A stretch of 64,000 bases of DNA from Nitzschia sp. pyKryTriq1 (Eukaryota > Bacillariophyta > Bacillariophyceae > Bacillariales > Bacillariaceae): NCBI GenBank assembly GCA_956465555.1, contig OY101115.1, positions 3,286,001 to 3,350,000 on the forward strand. Reading direction: 5' to 3'. Of the stretch, positions 29,749 through 41,314 are shown one piece after another. A model generated the notes under the pieces. That model was not told the DNA's origin and searched no databases. It saw only the letters and a program-made list of their open reading frames with translations. The translations under genes were made by a program, and so were the position numbers. How positions within the stretch are numbered: position 1 is the stretch's first letter; every line of letters begins with the position of its first letter.

Positions 29749-31789
29749 TTACTCCCATTCAGTGGGCTCGTCGTCCAATTCGTTGATGTGGGCAGCACCA
29801 ATTCCGAAAAGATCTTTGAGAGTGACAATTTTTGCCATTTTCAATTCTTCTGCGGTAAGATGGGCCATGGCTCCCTTGCCGAGTTTTGCCTTGGCCTCTT
29901 GGATGTTGGTTACCATTCGCTCTTCGATGGAGCCCTTCATCACCATGCGATAAACGCGGACCGGACGAGTCTGTCCCACGCGGTGGCATCTGTCCACGGC
30001 CTGCATTTCGGTTGCATCATTCCACCATGGATCCATCATGAAGACCACATTGGCCCTGGTGAGATTAATACCACAGCCCCCGGCCTTCAGACCACAGAGA
30101 ATAAAACGAATGCTTGGGTCATCGTTGAGGGCTTCGATGGCACTAGAACGAGCGTCTAGGGGGGTGGATCCGTCGATGCGGACGAACTTGTGGCCCTCCT
30201 TTGTCATTTCATTTTCCGCAAGGTCCAAGAATGAATTCCACTGACTGAAAATGACACCCTTTTCGTCTTTTGCCATCAAATCAATCCCCTTCAAAAGAGC
30301 AAAGATCTTGGGAGCAAGTGAGGATGGATTCTCCAGCCCTTCCGGCACCACCAGCGCACCACTCGCACAGCTTTGACGGAGTTTCATCTGCATCGTGAGC
30401 TTGTTCTGTGGGGAACTGTCCATAGAGTCGTCCTCAGCATTCTCAAATGCTTCTTTGGTCTTTGCAAACCAGTAGTCGTGGACTTGCTTGTGATCTCCCT
30501 CTGGGAAATCCACACGGACGAGATCCACTTTCTTTGGAGGCAAGGTTAGATCCTTTACGGCATTCTTGGTGCGGCGAAAAGCGACGTATGTCAGAGCAGC
30601 TCGGAGCTTGGTTAGGCCCACCTTTCTGCGTTCGCGAATGGCATTGGTGATGTAGGTTCGAAAATCCCGCTCATCATCCCAAGGTTGCAAACCGACAAAT
30701 GCAAGTAAGCTGTAAATGTCCGTTGGATTGTTGATAAGCGGCGTTCCAGTGAGGGCCACTCTATAGGGGGAACCATTGGAGACAATTTGCATTACTCCTT
30801 TGAACTTCTTGGCGGATGGGTTGCGGATCTCCTGCGCTTCATCCAGTATGACACGATAAAACGCCACATCAGCGAGGTTCCAGAGCGGATGCCCCCAACC
30901 ATTCTCGGCTCGTTCAGTTCCAAACTCCTTGCTGACGCGATCGTAATTGACTAGGAGGAGATCGACCTCACCTGCCAGCACCTTTTGAATAACCTTGGAG
31001 CGTTGGTTTGGCGTCCCATCATATAGGACAGTGTGCAAGGTATGAGGCTTGACAAACTTTTCAATTTCCTTTTGCCAGGTCGCAATCACCGTCTTTGGGC
31101 ACACGACTAAAGTGCAGGTTGGGCGCGGACGACCAGCTCCATCGGCAGGAGGAGGGGGAGGAGGGTTCGACAGAATCACTCCAAGCGCTTGCACGGTCTT
31201 TCCGAGACCCATCTCTGTATTCGGGTGCAACAGAAAATGATAATGTGAGACATGGAGACAAATAACATTTCGTAGAAACAAGCCAACGCATAGCTCATCG
31301 CTCACCATCCGCAAGAACGGCACCCTTTACGGGAAGGTAAGGTCCCTCGACGAGCTTGCGCCCGGTAGTGAATCGGTCCAGATAAATGCTCGAACCGTCC
31401 TTCAACGTTTGCTCTCGACAGAAAGGGTTGGGATGAGGGTTGCGCTCTTGAGCGACAAGCCAGCGGATCCCATCCTTTTGATGAGCAAAGAGGTTGACAT
31501 CCGCCTTGAAACCTTTTGGCTTGGTGAAACGAGGTAGAAGCTTGAGCTGTTCCTTTGCCTGGTGATCAAAGTAGCGATCCATTTGATCGCGCTCCTTTTC
31601 CCAATCAATTGTCTCGTTCATGACGTTTGGGTCGTTGGGATCCGAAATAGCCACAGCCTTCATCGACTCCAACAGATCGTGCACAACGTTGACGTTCGAA
31701 TCGAACGCGGCAGCTTCGTATCCACTCGTTTCCATGGAGAGTGATCCCAAAGGGACACGAGAGGTGTTGATCTTCTTGCGGGCGCTCAT
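29749..31789 (-). CDS. SNF2-family DNA-dependent ATPase (Rad5/Rad16-like)
   Basis: Two exons: 31789-31306 and 31214-29749; intron 31215-31305 (91 bp) splits the codon for Glu in the Walker A region, giving LADEMGLGKTVQALGVIL. Product is 649 aa from MSARKKINTS. SNF2 ATPase lobe: Walker A (about 163), TLVVCPKTVIATWQKE, LLVNYDRVSKEF, VILDEAQEIRNP (DEAQ box, about 284) and ALTGTPLINN. Helicase C lobe: GVIFSQWNSFLDL, KFVRIDGSTPLDARSSAIE, LCGLKAGGCGINLTRANVV and AVDRCHRVGQTRPVRVYRMV. Known: such enzymes translocate on dsDNA to remodel chromatin or displace proteins. No RING finger between the lobes, unlike Rad5/Rad16/HLTF, and no bromo or chromo domain. The subfamily is therefore uncertain; repair or transcription roles are inferred only. 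Confidence 0.92.
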
Positions 31790-32444
31790 GTTGATACTCG
31801 TAGTAGGAAGTAGTAATGTGTGAACTGTAATCAAAGTCTTGAAGACAGGCGATCAGAAGGCGTCTTGACGATTTCTGGTCTGAGATTTTATGAGACGTCT
31901 GAATGGGTGAATTGCGAAGTAAAAGTGTCATGATGATGATGATGATTCTTCTTCCTTTGACGGGTTTGGTTTATTTGAATTTTTGCAACGGTCCGAATCG
32001 AAGGTGGAGACAACGTCTTTTCTAGATTTTGAGAAGGGAAACACATGAAAGCCAAAAGCCAACCCTCGTACCGATAGGGATGAACACAACGAGGACGCAC
32101 GGAAAGCAGGTTTTTTTGATCGTTTCTTTCGTTTTTAGTTTGTTTTCGAGTTTTCAGGTTCGGCCATTTTCCGCGGGGCTTGGGGTCACATTTTGAATTT
32201 TCCCGTCATCTGCCCGCTCTCGGTATCTTGCCAGTGACCCGGGACCCAGCTCGCGACTGAGTAAAGGCCGTGATGAGAGACAACGATGATGCGCATCGTT
32301 TATTCATGCGTTCCTGTCTGTAGCTCTCTCCTTCGTACTCCTCTCTCACACAAAACTAACTACGAAGTGCTCGTCATTTCGTACTGTCTGTACTGTTAAA
32401 ATCATCTTCAAGGATCACGTACTCGTACGTGTAGTCGTCGCTTG
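31790..32444. other. intergenic, no gene seen
   Basis: Between the start of the SNF2 gene and the stop of the LRAT gene, both on -. It contains a (TGATGA)-type stretch near 31932 and AT-rich patches. No domain-bearing frame, and no TACCGGTA was noted. Confidence 0.6.
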
Positions 32445-33725
32445 TTACGCAGACGACAAACCCAACCCACTCCAGTGTTGAATAGCATCAACGTAGATAT
32501 CAGGCGTAGCCCGTTGCCAAAAGGCGTCATTCAATTCCGACGTTGCTTTTTCCCACTTGCCCTGGGCTTGATGCAATATCAAGTACGGGGTCCCAACAGC
32601 TGCAATGCCGTACCCAGCCAGTACTGGTATTAGCCATGGATTCACTGACAACAACCCGACTTGTGACGATGTGGTGGTTGTAAAACCAAGCCACCCCCAA
32701 AAGCCGGCTGCTGGGATTGTGCTAGTTACAGTAACGGTTTGCGCACCGACTAACAAAGCAACGGTAGTGGCTGATTTAGCGTTTCCGAGGGCAGTTGAAT
32801 GAAGAAATATCTGGGATTGTATAGTCGAAAAACGACCTGTCTTACACCAGACGGCAATACATTCACTGTTTGCGAAGAGTAAATGATGTGGCGGTAGGGT
32901 ACTCTCACCATCCTCACTTAGCAGGAAGCGTACTCTCGATAGGACAATTGCAGGTGGATCCGACTTGGGTAGTCGAGGGGACGTGGACGCTGTGCCCTTG
33001 CTGTGGGGCGTGGCTCCCCAGCCAGTTGATTTCCGCTTCGGCTCACTTTCAGAAGGAATGTCACAACACTTGGAATTGTCTTCCGACGTCGAATCTATCC
33101 GTTCTTGTTCATCTAGTAAATTTGCGGATCCTGGAACCTTACTTTCGTCTTCGTCTTGTTGTTGCAGCCATGCTAGAAGCCCCTCGGCTTCCTTTTGCTG
33201 AGCAAATATCTCATCTGGTGGTGGTACTGGCGGCTCGCAAGAGCTCGAAAGGCCTCCAGACATGAAATTCCTGGACCTCTCCTGATCTTCCAAAGACTCC
33301 GTTTTGTTCTTTGTTTCTGCCACTAGAGCCTCGTCGTTCGTTGCTGTCGCTGTCATTGTTGTATCCTCGTTATTTGAGACCAGTTTTGCCTCTTCGTTCT
33401 TTCTAAACCAAGACATGATCTTTGCCCATTTTCCCTCCGACAATAGCGACTCTCCATAGTTCACCTTCTTCCACTGCTCAACTTCCTTTTGCTCGGTCAA
33501 ACTAATGATATTCAATCTACGATCACGCTTCGCTACTTGTGCATCCAGCTCGGCAATGTGAACTTCTTTGCCCCCCTGCGCCCCCGAAGACAATCCAAAA
33601 TCAATAATTGTCACAATCCCTGCTCCCGCGGAGAGGACAATACCATGGATTTGAATTGGATATAATAATAAGTTGGTCCATCGGAGGACGTGATCACCCG
33701 GCCGAAGTTTGTGATCAAGACTTCT
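32445..33725 (-). CDS. LRAT-domain (NlpC/P60-like) protein with a large insertion
   Basis: Frame open from the stop at 32445 upward; the 5' end is unresolved. The first conserved segment is KLRPGDHVLRWTNLLLYPIQ with IHGIVLSAGAGIVTIIDFG, the LRAT histidine strand (H in IHGI). After about 250 mostly charged residues comes LLFANSECIAVWCKTGRF, matching the plant-type LRAT cysteine motif NCExFAxxCKTG. A hydrophobic C-terminus (about 110 residues, two or three spans, VALLVGAQTVTVTSTIPAAG and LLSVNPWLIPVLAGYGIAAV) ends it. Known: LRAT-like enzymes form thioester acyl or hydrolyse acyl groups from lipids. Inferred: a membrane-linked acyltransferase or thiol hydrolase, if the insert folds out. No ATG in this frame precedes the domain; an out-of-frame ATG at 33784 suggests an unseen intron or frame problem. 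Confidence 0.72.
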   Translation of the reverse strand, partial: RSLDHKLRPGDHVLRWTNLLLYPIQIHGIVLSAGAGIVTIIDFGLSSGAQGGKEVHIAELDAQVAKRDRRLNIISLTEQKEVEQWKKVNYGESLLSEGKWAKIMSWFRKNEEAKLVSNNEDTTMTATATNDEALVAETKNKTESLEDQERSRNFMSGGLSSSCEPPVPPPDEIFAQQKEAEGLLAWLQQQDEDESKVPGSANLLDEQERIDSTSEDNSKCCDIPSESEPKRKSTGWGATPHSKGTASTSPRLPKSDPPAIVLSRVRFLLSEDGESTLPPHHLLFANSECIAVWCKTGRFSTIQSQIFLHSTALGNAKSATTVALLVGAQTVTVTSTIPAAGFWGWLGFTTTTSSQVGLLSVNPWLIPVLAGYGIAAVGTPYLILHQAQGKWEKATSELNDAFWQRATPDIYVDAIQHWSGLGLSSA

Positions 33726-34354
33726 ATTACTTTGTTTTGTGCAACCGGCGTGGCAGAAGTTTTGCCAGATGAGAAGAAGCCCATTATAAAAATTTATTGT
33801 CTTTCTCGAGTTTCCAGCAATAAAATAACACTGTCTCAATATATAATGTGTTGTCGATCTGTGGATGTGTTGCTGACTTGTATGTACAGTAATATATTGA
33901 ACAGCCACTCCTTTCCATGCGAGGTCTGAGGTCTCTGCGGAAGTTGTTTACAGTACTTGCTTGTACAGTATGAGAAGTCCACTGGTAGACTCTACTACGT
34001 CGTACCGGTACTTGGTACCAGTAGTGCTGTAGAGAGTGATGAAAAGCTGCTGGCTGCTCTGCTAATACGAAGGCGGCACGACAAAATCAAAAAAAATCAC
34101 GCGATGACAAACACGACCTACCGGTACGGCTGGGCGGGGGCGGTCGGTGAGATGTGAGAGCGGGTCTCGAGTTTTGACTGCATCATACTGTACGACGAGT
34201 TTATGTACTGCGATTTTATTTGATGAACAAAGCACCACAAAAACAACATATTCTTTGTCATTCCTTCCTTCGTTCTTCCCACAAAAAGCACAAAGCAAAG
34301 CAAAGCAAAGCCAACCAAGTCAAGTTCGCTTCACAGTCAATCCAGTAAATAAAG
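33726..34354. other. divergent promoter region
   Basis: Between the LRAT-like gene (-) and the protease-inhibitor gene (+). Its lower part should hold the missing 5' exon of the LRAT gene. It has TACCGGTAC palindromes near 34000 and 34117. An AGCAAAGCAAAGC-type pentamer repeat lies just upstream of the inhibitor start, at 34290-34312. Confidence 0.6.
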
Positions 34355-34699
34355 ATGCAAACCACTTTCTGCTTTTCCGCTTCGGCCTTTGCAACCATGG
34401 TCTTGATGTTGGTGGGCCTCATGGTCGCCGCAAACAATTTGCAAAACAAGGGCCAGCAAATGGCAAGTCAGATGGTTCCAATGCCCAAGGTTTCCATGCC
34501 CACCAAAGAAGGCCCGTGGCCTAAATGTGTGGGAATGACAGGTGAAGACTGTGTATCCTACATTGAGTCGAACACAGAAGGTTTGACTATTGTCATTGTG
34601 CCAGAGGGAAGCGTGGTCACCCAAGACTTTCGAACAGATAGAGTCAGGGTGTGGGTGGATGCGAAGGATATTGTCTTTGCGGCACCGAGCCGGGGATGA
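34355..34699 (+). CDS. potato inhibitor I family serine-protease inhibitor, membrane-anchored or secreted
   Basis: Product is 114 aa. An N-terminal hydrophobic stretch (FATMVLMLVGLMVAA, residues 12-26) acts as a signal anchor or uncleaved signal. Residues 54-114 form the inhibitor: WPKCVGMTGEDC, IVIVPEGSVVTQDFR (the exposed loop), DRVRVWVD and a C-terminal PSRG. Known: family I13 (eglin c, CI-2) blocks subtilisin- or chymotrypsin-like proteases through a rigid loop with P1-P1' at its tip. By alignment to the eglin loop, P1 is Gln90 and P1' Asp91. The Arg residues that brace the loop are kept. Two cysteines (58 and 66) could pair. The odd P1 glutamine makes classic chymotrypsin or trypsin targets less likely. 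One exon. Confidence 0.9.
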   Translation: MQTTFCFSASAFATMVLMLVGLMVAANNLQNKGQQMASQMVPMPKVSMPTKEGPWPKCVGMTGEDCVSYIESNTEGLTIVIVPEGSVVTQDFRTDRVRVWVDAKDIVFAAPSRG

Positions 34700-34944
34700 C
34701 CGTATGCTTTTTCTGAATAATGCGGCAACTCGGAACAGAAACAAATAATAGAAAACTGCACAAGAATGAATCATCAAGCTCAATGCAATATTCCTCTAGC
34801 TGCAGTAGGAACATGTTCTGTTCTCCTCATGACGACTTGGAAGGCTTCTGATGCAACGGGCAGCAACACCATACATTGTATGCAGTATTGGGAGTTGTGA
34901 GAGCTAAGAACCTTGATGTAGCAAAGTTTTTACATTATCGTTAA

Positions 34945-36873
34945 CTAGTCTCTTCTAAGGAAAAGGTGGTAAATGGGATTATCGGTCTCCTCCTGATATT
35001 GGTACCCAAGTTTGTCCAAGAACCGCACCAAACCAGCGTCCGCATTCTCGGGAACTTGGATACCCACAAGTACTCGTCCAAAATCGTCACCGTGATTTCG
35101 GTAATGGAACAAGGAGACATTCCATTCAATATCCAAACTCAACAGAAATCGTTGTAGAGCGCCGGGACTTTCGGGGAAGTCAAATCGAAATAGTCGCTCG
35201 TGTGCTACGCTCGATCGGCCTCCAGCCAAGTGTCGGACATGACCCTTGGCAAGCTCGTTGTGAGTGACGTCCAGGCATGCAAATCCATTCTCACGGAGAC
35301 CATTGATGATGCCATCAAAGTCATTTTCAATATTCATCACGGGTTGAAACGAAATCAAAACATGAGCGTCGCCATCGCTCTCGTATCTGTAGGAGAATTC
35401 AGTCACATTTCTTGGCCAAATGAGAGAGTACAAGGCCCGGAACGAACCAGGGGTCTCTGGAATAGTAACAGCCAGAGTCTTTTCGGATCCATCAGCTCTC
35501 TCGGAAACGAAACGGAGCCGATCAAAATCCATATTCGCCCCGGAAGTAATCGCAACAAGTGTTTGCCCCGTAATCTCATTTTCTTCCACATACTTTTTCA
35601 TCCCAGCGACTGCCAGAGCCCCAGCTGGTTCCAATACTACCCGGCTGTGTATAATATAATCAAGAGTGAGTACGCCGTATTATCGACATTGATGTTTCAT
35701 ACTGAATCAGAAAAGGAACTCACGCATCATTGTAGCTCAATTTGATAGCGTTGCAAATCTGATCGGTATCGACTGTGATCATTGAATCCACCAATTTACT
35801 GCATACCCGGAAAGTCTCCTCACCCACAGTTTTTACAGCGGCTCCATCAGCAAAGAGTCCAACGCTGGGCAGAGTCACAACTTTTCCTTCCTGCAAGGAC
35901 GTCGTCATACCGGCCGCGTCTGCAGCTTCTACACCAATCACTTTCACACCAGGTCGTACTCGCTTCACATACGCAGCGATTCCAGCGAGCATCCCCCCAC
36001 CACCACAGCAAACAAAGATAACATCCAGAGGACGGCTGACACAGGCTTTGAGAATTTCTAGTCCAATGGTTCCCTGGCCGGCAATCACATACGGATCATC
36101 AAATGGATGGATCATTGTCATTCCCTCTTCCTCTTTCAGACGTTTCGCCTCCGCTGCTGCTTCATCATAATTGTTACCGAAAAGTCGAACCTCCGTATTA
36201 GACCCACCATGCGTGCGGACTGAATTCACCTTGATGGACGGTGTTGCCAACGGCATCACAATGACCGCCCGGCATCCCAACATGTTTGCTGACTTGGCCA
36301 CTCCCTGAGCATGGTTTCCAGCTGAGCATGCTACAACCCCTCGCGACAACTCTTCTTGTGACAAATGGGCCATTTTATTATACGCTCCCCGAATTTTGAA
36401 CGAGAAGACAGGTTGAGTATCTTCTCTCTTGAGAAATATATTGTTCTTCAAATGCTGCTCAGATCAAGAAAACAGAAGAATATAGTAGCATTTGATGGGT
36501 AAGACAGGCAGGCAAAAAAGTGCAGTGGTGAAGACAAAAAAGCGTACGCGTATGCACGCACCGTACTGAGATTCTTGGCTTCCTGCAGCTCCGTTTCGAT
36601 GGCCGCCTCGTAAACTCGTGCATTCAAGATCTTGCTCAAATATCCCACTGCGTGTTCTCTGGCGTTCAAAAGAATTGGTTTCTGTTCACGCTGGTTGGCG
36701 GCCTTGCCAGAACCAGAAAAGTCAACGAACTCGGCGATCTCTCCATCTTCATCAAAGGCATATACGTGGGAGTCTTCTTCTGGAATTGTAGAGGATTTGA
36801 ATCTCCATGCCGTCGATGCAGAAGCGCGGGGAGCTGCGACTTTTCGCAGAATGTGTCTTGTTGTGGCGAACAT
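34945..36873 (-). CDS. threonine deaminase (biosynthetic, with two ACT-like regulatory domains)
   Basis: PLP enzyme converting threonine to 2-oxobutanoate, first step of isoleucine synthesis. Three exons: 36873-36562, 36454-35724 and 35644-34945; introns are 107 and 79 bp, GT-AG. Product is 580 aa. The first 35 residues ([20 protein letters not shown]) look like a mitochondrial or plastid presequence. Catalytic part: [20 protein letters not shown], holding the PLP lysine; [11 protein letters not shown]; the phosphate-binding loop [10 protein letters not shown]; and SSLV-like tail residues before [14 protein letters not shown]-terminal regulatory half: two ACT-like repeats ([17 protein letters not shown] and [17 protein letters not shown]), the isoleucine feedback region of plant and bacterial IlvA. 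All key features are present; organelle is uncertain. Confidence 0.95.
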
Positions 36874-37968
36874 CGCTGTTGATGTTCTTTGATGGGCGGG
36901 AGAAGGCAGGTGTATTGTCTGTAGTAGAACGACTCAATAAGGAAGATTGGATCGAGAAAGTCTGCGATGGTTACCAAGCTTTAATTCATACAACGAAGGG
37001 GTCGACAAGGAGCTGCAACAAAAGATCGAGAGGCAACAGAATAGTACTCGTATGATGACATGGTTGATGGTTGATATCGGCGCAGATGGACGGACAGAGA
37101 TTGTCATCCATGGGCAACACGCTGTATCCATACAGTTCTCGTACAGTACCGGCACCAGTACTGCGTACCGTACGAGTACGAGAATGTGTCATAGATGTGG
37201 AATGTTGTGGTTTGTGAGAGCGAAAACAGACGTACGACGACAAACGACGACACGAACCTATATAATGGGAAATCAGATATCAGCTTTTGATTGGTCAATA
37301 AATGTCCTAGTGGCTGACGACAGCGGATAAAGACGCGTAATCGAGAATATCGCGATCGAGCGAGAATCCGGGCCACCTGCCTACCTACGTGTAGACCCTA
37401 CGTACACGTACTTGTACAAAAAACATACTCTGGTCTGTGCGTGCGGCACCGCAGCGGTAGAATTGGAAACTACTACTTGTAGTACCTGTACGTAGTACTG
37501 TACCGCCGTGTCCAATGTCGATCTCTCTCTACTCTACTCTACTAGTAGTAGAGAGAGAGTAGGCAGAGTAGTAGCTAAGTATCATCTACAGTCACTCTCT
37601 CTACTAGTAGTAGAGTAGAGTAGAGGAGAGAGAGAGGAGAGAGCTGCCACAGCACGAAACCCCATGCCTTTGTACAATTTCGTTTTTAGATCTCTGCGCT
37701 CTACTAGAGAGCTACAGTAGAGCTCTCTAAACGCAGTACCCGTACAAGTAATAACTGGATTCAGACTCTACCCGGGCTCCCAAGGTTGCTACGAATATAC
37801 TTTTTACTACGTACAGTACTTATCACTGGTGCGCCCAAGAACCCTGCTCTATTTCTTCTAAATTAGCCATGCAACTTCTTGCTGCTTTCGCAGTACATCA
37901 CTTCTAATGGGATGGTTCTCTTCGCGGTTGTCGAAACAGATGACTTGCAGTCAGTTTTGCCTCCCACC
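36874..37968. other. intergenic, rich in CTCTACTAGTAGAG-type inverted motifs
   Basis: Holds GTAC-rich sequence near 37150 and 37400-37500, and two long imperfect inverted repeats made of CTCT/CTAC units at about 37522-37560 and 37595-37640. No gene is seen. Minus frame 36666-36977 overlaps the threonine deaminase start and is a shadow. Confidence 0.6.
37522..37640. repeat. pair of CTCTAC/GTAGAG inverted repeats
   Basis: Each arm is a stretch of CTCTCTCTACTCTAC then TAGTAGTAGAGAG, palindromic about ACTAGT. The second copy is a near reverse complement of the first, so the pair can also form a larger hairpin. Similar units appear at 12880, 29640, 51880 and 59440. Confidence 0.75.
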
Positions 37969-39912
<1,944 letters not shown>

Positions 39913-41163
39913 ATGACGGCCATGAAGGAAACTGACGCATTGCTCCTCGAGGTATCCGACGGCGCGCATCCTCCTGGTACCGGTAGCAACACAGGTGCTG
40001 CTACTACTCGCTCTTCTCATAGTTTTTCTCGTTTGATTTCGATTGGATTCATCGTTGCTGTTGCAGCGGTGGCTGGGCTCCAGTGGGCTTCGAATCTCCC
40101 AACTTACGGATTGCAAGAGAGTGGTGCAGATCTAACACTTTTGGGAAGTGGTAAGAAGAAGAAAAAACAAAAGAAAGCTGATTCCGAGCCTCCTTCTTGC
40201 GACGACGGAAACTACTCCAAGCGAACCCTAAAACTCGCCTACGAGCTTCCGTTTGCCTCCTTATTCCGTGACACCAAGGGACAGAAAAAGTATGAAGCGT
40301 CATCCGTGGTCGTGGTCGGCGACGATGCTTATGCTGTCTGTGACTCGTCTTGGGCGATTTCCAAGTTTGGATCCAACTTGCAACCGTTCGCAGAGGGAAA
40401 TGTTCAAATTGGAGATCCTAGCCGTGAGGTGGAAGATTCGGGTTATGAGGCCTTGTTTCATGAAGATGGGGTCTTTTATGTGATCCGTGAGTCCATTCAA
40501 CATGACGATACAACGTATCATGCTGTCATTGAAGAAATCGTGTTGGACGACTCTTCGGGTGACGACCAAAACTATTCCCTTGGTCAGACCTGTACGTGTG
40601 AGTTCGAGTTTGAAGGTGATTCGAAGGGCTTTGAAGGAGCCGTCGCGGTCCACGACTTGAATGGGGAGATGGTTGTATTGGGTCTCTGTGAGGGAAATCA
40701 TTGTTCGGAAACCCGTAAGAAGGACAAGGGAAACGGAAAGTTGGTGGCCATGCGGAAGGAGGTGCTTTCCAATGAAGGAAGCTGTCGGTGGTCGACTATT
40801 CGAAAGATTGATATCCCTGCAAGCGCCTTTTTCGAGGACTATTCTGCAATCTCATTGAGTGAGACGGGCCGTGTCGCTGTGTCGTCTCAGGAAGAGAGCC
40901 AGCTTTGGCTGGGTCAGTTGCTGGGTCAGAACCCCGCCGGTCATTGGGACATTGATGCCATGGAATTCAGCACCGATGTCGCAGTTGTCTACGACTTTCC
41001 AAAGAATGACCAATGTATGACCGTTTACTGCAATGTTGAGGGTGTTCATTGGCTTAATGACAATATGATCATGGCAGTATCCGATAAGATGAAGAGTAAG
41101 GGTAAGCAAGATTTCCGCTGCTTTGAAAAGGACCAATCGGTGCACGTCTTTGTCCTCCCCTAA
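39913..41163 (+). CDS. single-pass type II membrane protein with beta-propeller-like lumenal part
   Basis: Not confidently recognised. From ATG at 39913, 416 aa (a GTG six bases upstream is not used). Residues 1-38 are cytosolic and polar, 40-62 a membrane span (LISIGFIVAVAAVAGLQWAS), then a lysine-rich stretch (GKKKKKQKK, about 79-87). The remaining 330 residues form short beta-rich segments: VVVVGDDAYAVCDSSWAISK, ALFHEDGVFYVIRES, FEGAVAVHDLNGEMVVLGLC, AISLSETGRVAVSS. These alternate like blades of a phytase-like or SdiA-regulated propeller; that is fold-level inference. Seven or more cysteines support an oxidised compartment. A TACCGGTAGC palindrome lies inside the coding sequence at 39977. 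Role unknown. Confidence 0.8.
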   Translation: MTAMKETDALLLEVSDGAHPPGTGSNTGAATTRSSHSFSRLISIGFIVAVAAVAGLQWASNLPTYGLQESGADLTLLGSGKKKKKQKKADSEPPSCDDGNYSKRTLKLAYELPFASLFRDTKGQKKYEASSVVVVGDDAYAVCDSSWAISKFGSNLQPFAEGNVQIGDPSREVEDSGYEALFHEDGVFYVIRESIQHDDTTYHAVIEEIVLDDSSGDDQNYSLGQTCTCEFEFEGDSKGFEGAVAVHDLNGEMVVLGLCEGNHCSETRKKDKGNGKLVAMRKEVLSNEGSCRWSTIRKIDIPASAFFEDYSAISLSETGRVAVSSQEESQLWLGQLLGQNPAGHWDIDAMEFSTDVAVVYDFPKNDQCMTVYCNVEGVHWLNDNMIMAVSDKMKSKGKQDFRCFEKDQSVHVFVLP

Positions 41164-41314
41164 GGTCAAATATGGCAATTCCATTAATTACCTAGTCAAA
41201 AGCCAGGGAACGAGGGAAAGCTCTATACTTGCTTTAAAATACTTCTAAGGGGGGAAATAATATAGAATATGCTCTTAGAGCGTTAACAATGAACTGGTCT
41301 ACCGTCCAACGCAC

